Assembly: GCA_963785115.1 (NCBI GenBank)
Contig: CAWATY010000006.1
Coordinates: 558,001 to 622,000 of the forward strand
From: JACCWP01 sp963785115
GTDB taxonomy: Bacteria; Actinomycetota; Actinomycetes; Propionibacteriales; Nocardioidaceae
Direction: 5' to 3'
DNA length: 64,000 bases
Part shown: in pieces, positions 55,274-64,000 of the stretch
How positions within the stretch are numbered: position 1 is the first letter of the stretch
Layout: the number at the start of each line of letters is the position of its first letter
Made by a program: the position numbers and the translations under genes
The notes under the pieces: model-generated
Databases searched by the model: none
Told to the model about the DNA's origin: nothing
What the model saw: only the letters and a program-made list of their open reading frames with translations

Positions 55274-56782
55274 GTGGGGCAGGGCGAGCACCGGTCGATC
55301 GAGGCTCTGGACGACGAGGTGGTGCGCCGGCTGGGCGCGGCACTCGCCGCCGCGGACTACACCGTCGACGTCGTCACCGGACTGCTCGGCGCCCCGGCGC
55401 ACTCCGCGCTGCTGAGGGACGCGACGGTCCCCGGCCTCCGCGCGCTCGCGGGCTAGCGACGAGCCGGCGGCGACGCTGACCAGGCTCTGGCCGCTGCAGG
55501 CGCGGGTGCCGGTCGCCGATGTGGAACGAGCCCTGCCCGGGCTGGTCGCACCACTGGTCGACGCCGGCGTGCTGGCGCGGGCCGACGAGGAGGTGTGCGC
55601 CGGCATCGACGTCCGGCCGTACGGCGACGGCGACAACGACTGGTGGGTCGTCTCGGACCTGACTCCCGGCCTCGACGGCGGCAGCAGGCGGGTCGGCATC
55701 GATCACGTCCTCGGGGTCAGCCCGGCCTCCACCACGCTGGCCCAGCTGGCGGTCCGCGACCCCGTCGACCGGGCGCTCGACCTCGGCACCGGCAGCGGGG
55801 TGCAGGCGCTGCACCTCGCGGCTCACTCCGGGCAGGTGGTGGCGACCGACCTCAACCCGCGGGCGCTGGCGATGGCGCGGATAACGGCGGGTCTCTGCGG
55901 AGTGCAGGTCGACCTGCGCGCGGGCGACCTGCTGGAGCCGGTGGCTGGCGAGCGCTTCGGACTCGTCGTCACCAACCCGCCGTTCGTGGTGTCACCCGCG
56001 GGGGTGGAGCGGCTGGTCTACCGCGACTCCGGGCTGCCGGGCGACGAGGTGGTGCGACGGATCGTCGTCGAGGCCCCGGCGCTGCTGGAAGACGGCGGCT
56101 GGTGCCAGGTGCTGGCCAACTGGGTGCACGTCGCGGGCCGGCCGTGGGAGGAGCGGGTCCAGGGGTGGCTCGCCGGCAGCGGCTGCGACGCCTGGGTGCT
56201 GCAGCGTGAGGTGCTCGACCCCGCCGCGTACGCGCAGCTCTGGCTCGCCGACGCCGGCCTGGAGGGGACTGCCGCGTGGGCGCCGCGCTACGACGGGTGG
56301 CTCGCCTGGTTCGAGGCAGCAGGGCGTCGAGGGCGATCGGGCTGGGCTGGCTGAGCCTGCGCCGCACCGGGCGGGACCGGCCGGTCGTGCGGGTCGAGGA
56401 CTGGCCGTACGAGGTCGCCCAGCCGCTCGGGCCGGAGGTGGCTGCCTGGGGCGTACGGGTGGACGCGCTCGCAGGGCTGGACGACGACGCGCTGCTGGCC
56501 GCCCGGCTGGTGCGCGCCGACGACGTCGTGCAGGAGACCTACGGCGAGCCCGGCGCCGAGGACCCGGAGCGGATCGTGCTGCGCCGGGGCCGCGGCGTGC
56601 GCCGGGCGCGTCCGGTCGACACGGTCGAGGCGGCACTCGTCGGGGCGTGCGACGGCGACCTGATGCTCGGGCAGGTGCTGGACGCGCTGGCCGGGCTGCT
56701 CGACCACGACCCCGCGGCGCTGCGGGCCGAGCGGCTGCCGGTCGTGCGCGAGCTCGTGGAGGAGGGCTGGCTCACCCCGTGA
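55274..56782 (+). pseudogene. SAM-dependent methyltransferase (N-methylase fold, DUF7059-like), frameshifted as read
   Basis: Three frames together encode one about 501-residue protein. The start (GTG 55274) runs to LAAADYTVDVVTGLLG and stops at TAG 55454. The middle has SDEPAATLTRLWPLQARVP, motif I LDLGTGSGVQALHL and the catalytic VTNPPFVVSP (NPPF type), ending TGA 56354. The last part is AIGLGWLSLRR to VRELVEEGWLTP. Removing one G from each of GGGCTA (55450), AGGGCGTC (about 56317) and AGGGCGAT (about 56326) joins them without loss, giving WFEAAGVEAIGLGW at the second junction. Relatives methylate nucleic acid or protein, but the substrate here is unknown. Confidence 0.75.
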
Positions 56783-57822
56783 CCGGACCTGCGAGGGTCG
56801 GGGGAGTGGTGAGTCGCAGGCGTCGCCGGTCGCAGGCAGCCGTCGTGACGTGCGCGCTGCTGGGCGGCGTGCTACTCGCGGGATGCACGGGGGGCGAGGA
56901 GCCACGTGCGGACGAGCAGCCGTCGTCGACTCCGAGCGCCGCGACACCGCCGGCCACCGACGACCCGCCGGACACCACCACGACGCCGACCGAGCCGGAC
57001 CCCACGTACGGGCCCGGCCGCTTCCGACCTGGCGCGGCGATGACGACCGTCCGCCACCTGGCCGGCGACATCGGCCCGCGGCTGGCCGCCTCGCCCGCCT
57101 TCGACCGCGCCGCCGGCTGGGTGCAGCGGCGGTTCGAGTCGTTCGGGTACGACGTGCGCCGGGAGTCGTTCCGGGTGCCGGCCGGGGACTCGTGGGGGGT
57201 GCCCGTCGAGGGCGGCACGTCGGCGAACGTCATCGCCTCGCCACCCGGTCTCGACCCGACCCGGCCGTGGCGGCTGGTCGGCGCCCACCTCGACTCGGTC
57301 GCTGCCGCGCCCGGCGCCGAGGACAACGCGTCGGGGATCTCCGTGCTGCTCGAGCTGGCCCGGCTCGCCGCTGGGCGGCCGACGGCGCTGCCGACGGTGT
57401 TCGTCGCCTTCGGCGGAGAGGAGCCGCTGGGCGACGGCGAGGCGCTGCACCACTTCGGCTCCCGGCTGCACGCTGCGGGTCTCGGCCCGGCCGAACGCGG
57501 CGCGCTGCGGGCGATGGTCGCCCTCGACCGGGTCGGCGTGGGCGTCGGTGGCGTCGTGCCGTTGTGCACCGGTGGCGTCTCGCCGCTGCGGGTGCGCGAC
57601 GACCTGGTCGCGACCGCCCGCCGGCTCGACGTCGACACCAGCGTGTGCACGGACAACACCTCGAGCGACCACTGGTCGTACGAGCAGCGGGGCGTCACGG
57701 TGGCGCGGGTCGGGAGCACCCCGTACGCCGGCTACCACTCGGCCGCCGATGTCCCGGCGGTCGTCGAGTCCGCCCAGCTGGGACGGGTCGGCCGGGTGCT
57801 CTGGGCCTGGCTGCAGGGCTGA
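56779..57822 (+). CDS. M28-family zinc aminopeptidase lipoprotein
   Basis: A 347-residue surface protein: Arg-rich start, hydrophobic core and lipobox LLAGC, then a Thr/Pro/Ser-rich linker and an M28 peptidase. Zinc ligands and catalytic residues are visible: VGAHLDSV (His, Asp), EDNASG (bridging Asp), FGGEEPLG (catalytic Glu and ligand), ALDRVGVG (Asp) and YHSAADVP (His). It probably trims N-terminal residues from extracellular peptides. The GTG start overlaps the methyltransferase stop (GTGA). Confidence 0.88.
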   Translation: MTGPARVGGVVSRRRRRSQAAVVTCALLGGVLLAGCTGGEEPRADEQPSSTPSAATPPATDDPPDTTTTPTEPDPTYGPGRFRPGAAMTTVRHLAGDIGPRLAASPAFDRAAGWVQRRFESFGYDVRRESFRVPAGDSWGVPVEGGTSANVIASPPGLDPTRPWRLVGAHLDSVAAAPGAEDNASGISVLLELARLAAGRPTALPTVFVAFGGEEPLGDGEALHHFGSRLHAAGLGPAERGALRAMVALDRVGVGVGGVVPLCTGGVSPLRVRDDLVATARRLDVDTSVCTDNTSSDHWSYEQRGVTVARVGSTPYAGYHSAADVPAVVESAQLGRVGRVLWAWLQG

Positions 57823-57837
57823 CCCTCCTCCCGCGCC

Positions 57838-58110
57838 CATCCGACCGTTGTGCCGGGGGCGCGCCTTCCTCCTCCCGCGCTCATCCGACCGTTGTGCCGG
57901 GGGCGCGCCTTCCTCCTCCCGCGCTCATCCGACCGTTGTGCCGGGGGCGCGCCTTCCTCCTCCCGCGCTCATCCGACCGTTGTGCCGGGGGCGGGCCTTC
58001 CTCCCGCGCTCATCCGACCGTTGTGCCGGGGGCGGGCCTTCCTCCTCCCGCGCTCATCCGACCGTTGTGCCGGGGCGGGCCTTCCTCCTCCCGCGCTTCT
58101 CCGACCGGTG
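57838..58110. repeat. About 44-bp minisatellite, six copies plus a degenerate one
   Basis: CATCCGACCGTTGTGCC begins at 57838, 57882, 57926, 57970, 58011 and 58054, giving periods of 44, 44, 44, 41 and 43. The rest of each unit (GGGGGCGCGCCTTCC, then TCCTCCCGCGCT) is nearly identical. A degraded seventh copy (TTCTCCGACCGGTG) starts near 58097. The first 16 bases equal one arm of the inverted repeat at 17279-17325. The units are the same throughout, so this is not a CRISPR array. It fills the gap between the M28 peptidase gene and capA. Confidence 0.95.
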
Positions 58111-58136
58111 AGCTCGCTCGGATCGGCGGCAAGGAG

Positions 58137-58199
58137 GCGGAAGGGTCGGATCGGCGGGCGGAAGGGTCGGATCGGCGGGCGGAAGGGTCGGATCGGCGT
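58137..58199. repeat. 21-bp tandem repeat, three copies
   Basis: Three copies of a 21-base unit with core GGAAGGGTCGGATCGGCG lie at 58137-58157, 58158-58178 and 58179-58199. GGTCGGAT within each is the reverse complement of ATCCGACC, the core of the minisatellite just upstream. The two arrays could therefore pair. The remaining 58200-58323 shows no feature except the promoter region of capA. Confidence 0.88.
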
Positions 58200-58323
58200 G
58201 GGGAAGTGGAGCGGCGTGGGTCAAAGCAGCCGATCCAAGCCCTCGGCCAGCGGACCTCGAAGGTGCGCGCGGCCGCGATGGCGTCGGCGGGTGGCGTGAT
58301 GGTCGACCCGTACGCTCGCCCCC

Positions 58324-59497
58324 ATGACATCGCGGCGGCGCCGTGGTCGCGGGGCGGTGGCAGTCGGCGTCGCGGTGCTGGCGCTGGCGGTGGCGTGCAC
58401 ATCCGAGGAGCCGTCGGCCGGTCCTTCGTCGGCGTCGTCGTCCCCGTCCTCTCCGACGAGCGAGACGCCACCGACAACCACCCCGACGCCGACGCACACC
58501 GCGACTCCGCCGCCGAAGCCCGTGACGATCGCGGTGGCCGGGGACATCCACTTCGAGGGGGTGCTCCGGCAGCGGCTCGACAACCCCGCCACGGCGTTGT
58601 CCCCCGCGACGTCGACGCTGGCCGCTGCCGACGTCGCGATGGTCAACCTCGAGACGTCGATCGGCTTCGGCGGCCGGCCGGAGCCCGGTAAGCGCTACAC
58701 CTTTCAAGCGCCCCCGCGGGCGTTCGCTGCGCTGGCCGCAGCCGGCATCGACGTGGCGACCATGGCCAACAACCACGCCCTCGACTTCGGCCGGGCACCG
58801 TTGCCCGGCACGTTCGATGCGATCGATGCTGCGGCCGCGGGCTAATCCGCCGCTGGCCGTCGTCGGAATCGGTCGCGACGCCGCCGAGGCGTTCCGGCCG
58901 TCGCGTACCGACGTCGATGGCACCGTCGTCGCCACCATCGGCGCCACCGTCGCCGACCAGGACCCCACCGCCGACCCCACCGGACAGTGGGCGGCCACCG
59001 CGCGCTCGCCCGGTACCGCTGACGCTCTCGACCCGGCCCGGTTGCTGCGCGCCGTCGCGAGGTCCGACCGGACGGCCGACGTGGTCGTCGTCTACATGCA
59101 CTGGGGAATCCAGGACGAGCGGTGCCCGACCCAGGCGCAGCAGGACCTGGCGGCGGACCTGGTCGAGCAGGGCGCCGACATCGTGGTCGGCAGCCACGCC
59201 CACCTCCTCCAGGGCGACGGGCGCCTGGGCGGTGGGTACGTGGCGTACGGGCTCGGGAACTACGCCTGGTACACGCAGTCGTCGGAGGCGGTCGCCGCAA
59301 CCGGAGTCCTGACCCTCACCGTGCAGCCCGCGCCGAGGCGGGAGGGCCGGGCGAGTGTCAGCGACGTCGCGTGGGAGCCCGCCCGCATCGGCAGCAACGG
59401 TCTGCCCACGCCGCTGACCGGCCCAGCCGCAGCCGACTTCGACGCCGAGCTCGCCGCACTCCGCGCCTGCGCCGGCTTCGAACCCGCTTCCGATTGA
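58324..59497 (+). pseudogene. CapA-family lipoprotein, frameshifted as read
   Basis: Two frames make one about 390-residue CapA-type protein. The 5' part has a lipobox (ALAVACTS), a Ser/Thr/Pro linker, then VAGDIHFEG, MVNLETSIGFGG and ATMANNHALDFG before TAA at 58843-58845. The 3' part (ANPPLAVVGIGRD, VVVVYMHWGIQ, IVVGSHAHLLQG, GLGNYAWYT) is in the +1 frame. Deleting one G from GCGGGCTAA (58837-58845) joins them. CapA/PgsA proteins are metallophosphatase-fold enzymes linked to poly-gamma-glutamate or cell-surface polymers; no pgsBC genes are nearby. Confidence 0.78.
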
Positions 59498-59549
59498 AGC
59501 TCGCCCAGGTCGGTGACCGTACGGCCCTGCGCACCGGCACCATGTGCTC

Positions 59550-60119
59550 ATGAGCGACCCGACACCCGTGGCCGAGACCGACCGCACGCTGATCCGGTTG
59601 TGGCGGCCGGAGGAGGCGCCGCGGATGTTCGACATGCACCGGCGCTGGGAGGTGGCCCGCTGGCTGGGGGCGGACCCGAAGGTGATGGAGCGGGTGGAGC
59701 AGGCCGAGCAGTCGGTCTCGCGGTGGGCGGACTTCGCCGCGCGCGACCCGCGGTACGGCCTGTGGGCGATCGAGGAGCGGGCGGCCGACGAGGAGCACCG
59801 GGTGGCGGGCAGCGTGCTGCTCGTGCCGCTGCCGCTGAGCGCGGGGGAGGCGCCGGCCGAGACCGGACCCGAGGTGGAGATCGGCTGGCAGCTGCACCCC
59901 GACGCGTGGGGCCGCGGGCTCGCCACCGAGTCGGCGGCTGCCGTCCTCGCCAAGGCGTGGGCCGACGGGCACCACGAGGTCTTCGCGGTGACCTACCCGG
60001 GCAACGACGCCTCGCAGCGGGTCTGCGCCCGACTGGGCATGACCCATCTCGGGCGGTCCCGCCGCTGGTACGACACGGAGTTCGAGGCCTACCGGGTCGA
60101 GCGACCGGCCACCGTCTGA
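59550..60119 (+). CDS. GNAT-family N-acetyltransferase
   Basis: A 189-residue acetyltransferase of the RimJ/RimL type. TDRTLIRLWRPEEAPRMFDM opens the fold, EIGWQLHPDAWGRGLATESAAAVL contains the acetyl-CoA-binding loop (Gly-x-Gly-x-Ala), and YPGNDASQRVCARLGMTHLG is the conserved last third. The substrate cannot be assigned. I chose ATG 59550 over a GTG two codons earlier. Confidence 0.87.
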   Translation: MSDPTPVAETDRTLIRLWRPEEAPRMFDMHRRWEVARWLGADPKVMERVEQAEQSVSRWADFAARDPRYGLWAIEERAADEEHRVAGSVLLVPLPLSAGEAPAETGPEVEIGWQLHPDAWGRGLATESAAAVLAKAWADGHHEVFAVTYPGNDASQRVCARLGMTHLGRSRRWYDTEFEAYRVERPATV

Positions 60120-60132
60120 TCCGGTGCCCCGG

Positions 60133-60768
60133 TCAGGTGTCGAGCCGGTCGACGACCACCCGGCCGCGGAAGCCCACGACCACCGGCAGCACGCCGATCA
60201 GGGTCACCGCGATCCCCCCGAGCGTCAGGCCGGTCCCCAGCCACCTGGCCGTGCCGCCGGCCTCGGCCACGGAGAACACGTAGCCAAGCGACGACTCCGT
60301 CTGGCCGCGGGAGCCGTCCCAGCCGCAGCTGACCGTCGTCTCGCCGGGCTGGCCCTCGAAGGAGGCCAGCTGGGTGCCCGCGTCGGTCTCCACCCGGACG
60401 GTCGCCGAGTCGCCATCGACCTGGAGGGTCGAACCGTCCGGTTGGGAGACCTCGCACTCCACCCGGGTGACCACGGTGGTGTCGTAGTCCGGCCCGGTCG
60501 GGTTGCGCAGCAGCAGGATCGCGTACGTCGCCTCCTCGGCGTCGAACGTCACGTCGTCGGTCACCGGCGCCCGTCCCTCGGCGGCGACCACCTGGCGCAC
60601 CTGGTCGCCGAGCGACACCAGCGCGCCGATGGCCAGCACCGCCAGACCGACGACGCAGAGGATCGCGCCCGCGACCAGCGGTCGCATCCGCCACTCGGTG
60701 CGGACCCGACGGGTGGGCCGGCCGCCTCGCGGCGACTCGCTCGGCGGCTGACTCACCGGCAGGCTCAC
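60133..60768 (-). CDS. Two-TM membrane protein with large external domain, unknown
   Basis: A 211-residue protein. A basic N terminus precedes a membrane segment (about 30-52), then an about 120-residue beta-rich extracytoplasmic domain (SQPDGSTLQVDGDSATVRVETDAG; two Cys in RVECEVS and TVSCGW may form a disulfide). A second membrane segment (about 177-200) lies near the end. I recognise no family. The GTG start overlaps the stop of the upstream gene (GTGA), so the two probably act together. Confidence 0.65.
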   Translation of the reverse strand: MSLPVSQPPSESPRGGRPTRRVRTEWRMRPLVAGAILCVVGLAVLAIGALVSLGDQVRQVVAAEGRAPVTDDVTFDAEEATYAILLLRNPTGPDYDTTVVTRVECEVSQPDGSTLQVDGDSATVRVETDAGTQLASFEGQPGETTVSCGWDGSRGQTESSLGYVFSVAEAGGTARWLGTGLTLGGIAVTLIGVLPVVVGFRGRVVVDRLDT

Positions 60769-61776
60769 CGGCGCTTCTGTGCCGCCGCGAGGGCCTCGCC
60801 GTACGCCGCGCCGAGCCGCCAGTCGGTCATCATCTGCCGCTGCCAGGCCGCCGCCGCCCGGTCCCAGGTGCCGGCCGCGACGCCGTGCCGTTGCGCGTAC
60901 TCGTCGTACTGCGCCGGCGGCACCCGGTCGTTGATGAGGCCCGCCTGCACCGCCACCAGCGTCTCCAGGGTGACGCCCTCGATCACCGTGCCCGAGCTCG
61001 CGGCGTCGTCGACCGCCTTCCGGGCGTCATACTCCCCGCCGACGCCGAAGAGCGGGTCGCCCTGGTCGGCGACGATGCCGAGTGCGGTCGGCGCCCGGGA
61101 GCCCGGCCGCTCGACCGCGGCCGGCTGGCCGATGCCCGGCTCGCGCATGGCGGCCGCCGGCCAGTCGAGGCCGACCTTGTCCGGCCGCTGCGGGCGGATG
61201 TAGCCCGGCAGCTCGAGGCCCGCGCGGCACAGGTGGCTGGCGTAGAAGGGGATCTCGGCCCGCTTCAGCCGGGTGGCGTACGGCTCCTCACCAGGCGGCG
61301 TCACCACCACCTCCAGGTCGAGCATGGTCGCCAGACCGAAGAGCGCCGAGCGGGACTCGACCTCCTCGATGCGCACGCTGACCGGGACGCCCTTCTTGCG
61401 GGTGCTGACCAGCGTCTCCGCGGCGTCGACGATGCCCCGCTCGGGAGGGGTCTTGAGCGCCTTCCAGCGGAACGTGTCGGTCTCACCGTTCAGGCCGAGG
61501 TCGGCGCAGGTGGCCTGCCACTCGATCACCGCTGCTCCGCGGTCGACCACGACGGTCAGCATCATCCCGAGCCGCACGACGTCGTCGGGCTGCAGCCGCT
61601 GGCGCACGCCGAGGACCTCGCCCATCGTCATCTCGAGCGCGTAGTCGTCGACCCGCCGGGTGGTGTCTCCGTCGGACACGTACGAGACCGCGATGCCGAC
61701 GAGCGTCGCGCGGGTGGTCTGGCCGTTGCTCGAGGATGTCGTCCGGCTTGGGTCCGCCGATGCCGAGGAACGCCAC
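60765..61776 (-). CDS. Uncharacterised protein, apparent frameshift near its start
   Basis: The likely start is GTG 61776 (VAFLGIGGPKPDDILE), but coding continues in the next frame from about 61730 (NGQTTRATLVGIAVSYVSDGDTT), giving about 336 residues. One extra base near CTCGAGCAACGG on the minus strand explains this. The protein is soluble and beta-rich in its first half (ALEMTMGEVLGVRQRL, VIEWQATCADLG, VPVSVRIEEVESRSALFG) and Ala-rich and helical at the end (AAAWQRQMMTDWRLGAAYGEAL). I recognise no domain. It is divergent from ychF and coupled to the membrane gene downstream. Confidence 0.55.
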
Positions 61777-61885
61777 GGCTGACAGGCTCCCACCGCGCTG
61801 GTCGGCCCACGGTGGTTTTCGGCGGACCGTGCCTGCCCCGTACCGCCCCCCGGTCGCGCAGCGCCCGCCCGTACGCTGAGCCGAC

Positions 61886-62962
61886 GTGGCACTCACCATC
61901 GGCATCGTCGGCCTGCCCAATGCCGGCAAGTCGACCCTGTTCAACGCGCTGACCCGCAACGACGTGCTCGCGGCGAACTACCCGTTCGCGACGATCGAGC
62001 CCAACATCGGCGTGGTGGGCGTGCCCGACCCGCGTCTCCCGGTGCTGGCCGAGATGTTCTCGTCGGCGCGGACGGTGCCCGCAACCGTGCAGTTCGTCGA
62101 CATCGCCGGCATCGTGCGCGGCGCCAGCGAGGGCGAGGGGCTCGGCAACAAGTTCCTGTCCCACATCCGCGAGTCGGACGCGATCTGCCAGGTGACGCGG
62201 GTCTTCCGCGACGACGACGTCACCCACGTCGACGGCAAGGTCTCACCACCGGACGACATCGAGACGATCCGCACCGAGCTGATGCTCGCCGACCTGCAGA
62301 CGATCGAGAACGCTCTTCCCCGGTTGGAGAAGGACGCGAAGAAGGACAAGAAGATCCAGCCCACCGTCGACGCGGTGCGGAAGGCCCAGCAGGTGCTCGA
62401 CTCCGGGCGCACCGTCTTCGAGGCCGGGCTCGACCGCGGACCCCTGCGCGAGCTGCAGCTGATGAGTGCCAAGCCGTTCATCTACGTCTTCAACTGCGAC
62501 GCCGACGAGCTCGCCGACCAGAGCCTCGTCGGGGAGCTGCAACAGCTCGTCGCCCCCGCCGAGGCGATCTTCCTGGACGCCAAGTTCGAGGCCGAGCTGG
62601 TGGAGCTCGACGACGCCGAGGAGGCCCGCGAGATGCTCGCGTCCATCGGCGTCGACGAGCCCGGTCTCGACGTGCTGGCGCGGGTCGGCTTCGACACCCT
62701 CGGCCTGCAGACCTACCTGACCGCGGGGCCCAAGGAGTCGCGGGCGTGGACGATCCGCCGCGGCGCCACCGCCCCGGAGGCGGCCGGGGTCATCCACACC
62801 GACTTCCAGCGCGGCTTCATCAAGGCCGAGATCGTCTCGTACGACGACCTGGTCGACGCCGGGTCGATGGCCGTCGCCAAGTCCGCCGGCAAGGTGCGGA
62901 TGGAGGGCAAGGACTACGTGATGGCCGACGGTGACGTGGTGGAGTTCCGCTTCAACGTGTGA
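61886..62962 (+). CDS. ychF: YchF/OLA1-family redox-regulated ATPase
   Basis: A 358-residue Obg-family P-loop protein. G1 is GLPNAGKSTLFN, G2/G3 appear as YPFATIEPNIGVV and VDIAGIVRGASEGEGLGNKF, and the C-terminal TGS domain ends KDYVMADGDVVEFRFNV. The family prefers ATP over GTP, which fits the non-canonical G4 here (FNCDADEL instead of NKxD). It binds ribosomes and is linked to stress responses. The start codon is GTG. Confidence 0.95.
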   Translation: MALTIGIVGLPNAGKSTLFNALTRNDVLAANYPFATIEPNIGVVGVPDPRLPVLAEMFSSARTVPATVQFVDIAGIVRGASEGEGLGNKFLSHIRESDAICQVTRVFRDDDVTHVDGKVSPPDDIETIRTELMLADLQTIENALPRLEKDAKKDKKIQPTVDAVRKAQQVLDSGRTVFEAGLDRGPLRELQLMSAKPFIYVFNCDADELADQSLVGELQQLVAPAEAIFLDAKFEAELVELDDAEEAREMLASIGVDEPGLDVLARVGFDTLGLQTYLTAGPKESRAWTIRRGATAPEAAGVIHTDFQRGFIKAEIVSYDDLVDAGSMAVAKSAGKVRMEGKDYVMADGDVVEFRFNV

Positions 62963-63045
62963 TCTGGCTCTGAGTGGTCCGACCATCTCCCGCTGCGCCC
63001 CGGGCAGGAGTAGCGTGGATCGATCTTCGGGAGCCAGGAGCGGCC

Positions 63046-64000
63046 GATGCGCGCTACGCGACCCACCACGACACGGCGGCTTCTGGCGGGTGGCTGCGGG
63101 CTCTTGATGAGTCTGACGGCGCTGACCGCCGCGACGACCGCGCAGGCCGTTCCTGGGGTGCCGGCGTCGGTGTTCGATCCCTCCCAGGTCGGCTGGTTCT
63201 CCCACCGCAACCAGTCGTCGTCGCAGTTCCACGACACGTTCCTCGCCCTTCGCGGTAAGTACCTCCCGGTCGACCTCGAGGTCGACACTCCCGGTTACGA
63301 GGTGGGTTCGGTCTGGCAGCGCAATCTCGATGGCCGGGCGTGGAAGGTCAAGCGCAACCTGACCTCCGCGGAGTACGGCGCGTACTGGAAGGCCCGCCGC
63401 GCCGAGGGCTACCGGGTGGTCGAGCAGGAGAACTACGTGATCGACGGGGTGCGCTACTGGGCGGGCATCTGGGTGGACAACACCGAGGACCTGGCGTGGA
63501 TGTCCAACCGTGGCATGACCGCCGACAAGCTGGACGACCAGATGGACGTGGCGCGTGACGAGCGGTTGATGCCGGTCGACATCGACGAATACAACACCGC
63601 GTCGGGTCGCCGGTACGCCGCCGTGTGGGTCCGCTCCGGCGTCCGCGACTGGCGGTTCCACCGCGACCTGACCGAGCAGCAGTGGGGCGACACCTTCGGC
63701 GTCAACGCCGACGACGGCTATCGGGTGCTGTCCTTCGACTCGGTCCGGATCGGGGGATGGCAACGCTACAGCGGCGTCTACGTCACCAACGACAACGACC
63801 GCGGCTGGTTCTTCCGGCGCGACATGAGCAGCAACGGCTACACCAACTGGTGGTACCGCTACCGCGACCTCGGCTACCGGGTCGTCGGCCTCGATCGCTA
63901 TGAGACCGATGACGGCACCCGTTACGCCGCGATGTGGCGGCAGAACAACGACCGGCCCGACTGGTCCATGCGCTCGCGGGTCGACAACCTGGTCGAGGCC
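63046..64000 (+). CDS. Secreted BTRD1 tandem-repeat protein, cut by window end
   Basis: The open frame starts at ATG 63046 behind AGGAG and runs out of the window (318 codons seen). A signal peptide ends ATTAQAVPG. The mature part is a row of repeats of about 45-50 residues, each with GYRVV, then RYAAVWV or similar, then WxxRRDMS/RDLT: YRVVEQENYVIDGVRYWAGIW, MPVDIDEYNTASGRRYAAVWV, YRVLSFDSVRIGGWQRYSGVYV, YRVVGLDRYETDDGTRYAAMW. This is the bacterial tandem repeat domain 1 pattern, often fused to a beta-lactamase-like serine hydrolase (polyglycine-hydrolase type). Any such domain lies beyond the window. Confidence 0.85.

Noticed and set aside
57838..58110. CRISPR array
   Set aside because: Direct repeats of about 44 bp look array-like, but the whole unit is conserved, with no unique spacers, and no cas genes are present. 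It is a minisatellite.

Overview
The window is very high-GC DNA with many GTG starts and long chains of genes joined by 4-base GTGA or ATGA overlaps. It carries actinobacterial marker genes: a WhiB protein, paired ArsA ATPases, a MarP-type protease, an Ssd/Tad locus with a DUF4244 pilin, and K+-insensitive H+-PPase. The best guess is a chromosomal segment of a Nocardioidaceae-like actinobacterium (Propionibacteriales). No phage, IS, plasmid or CRISPR module is seen. Gene order from about 0.2 to 17 kb and 34.8 to 44.8 kb closely follows, from memory, the M. tuberculosis Rv3683-Rv3649 neighbourhood. That supports names such as ponA2, whiB4, crp, nth, marP, acs, ssd and tadA.

Layout. 0-5 kb: tRNA-Pro, a metallophosphoesterase, a YqeY protein, a bifunctional PBP with a PASTA domain, WhiB and a lipoprotein. 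5-10.6 kb: two coupled ArsA-type ATPases, an alpha/beta hydrolase, and the chain DUF4177-RidA-NUDIX-MBL hydrolase. 10.6-15 kb: Crp divergent from nth-tlpA-nudix-marP, then a holin-X-like membrane protein. 15-25 kb: acetate metabolism and sensing, with acetyl-CoA synthetase, two sodium/solute symporters each with a small membrane partner, a membrane SpoIIE-type phosphatase, a tiny secreted peptide and a LytTR regulator. Its probable LytS-type kinase lies 8 kb away at 32.8 kb. 25-33 kb: NhaA, an ArsB/NhaD-type permease with a CBS protein, GuaB1, a GH9 lipoprotein and a secreted BNR protein. 36-42 kb: a Tad/Flp pilus operon. 42-48 kb: an MrfA-type helicase, an anti-sigma-antagonist/anti-sigma-like pair and the proton-pumping pyrophosphatase. 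48-55 kb: four paralogous sulfotransferase-like genes around a secreted GH51-like enzyme. 55-64 kb: an N-methyltransferase-like gene, an M28 aminopeptidase lipoprotein, a minisatellite, a CapA lipoprotein, GNAT, membrane/unknown genes, ychF, and the start of a secreted BTRD1-repeat protein cut by the window end.

Two window-wide patterns stand out. First, a 15-16-bp core (CATCCGACCGTTGTGC) occurs as a perfect inverted repeat near 17.3 kb and as six direct copies in a roughly 44-bp minisatellite near 57.9 kb; short tandem repeats mark several other gene borders. Second, tadB, one sulfotransferase, the 55-kb methyltransferase (three times) and capA are each put out of frame by one extra G in a GGGC string. 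This looks more like a systematic sequence-level artefact than six independent pseudogenisations, and it affects how those genes should be read.
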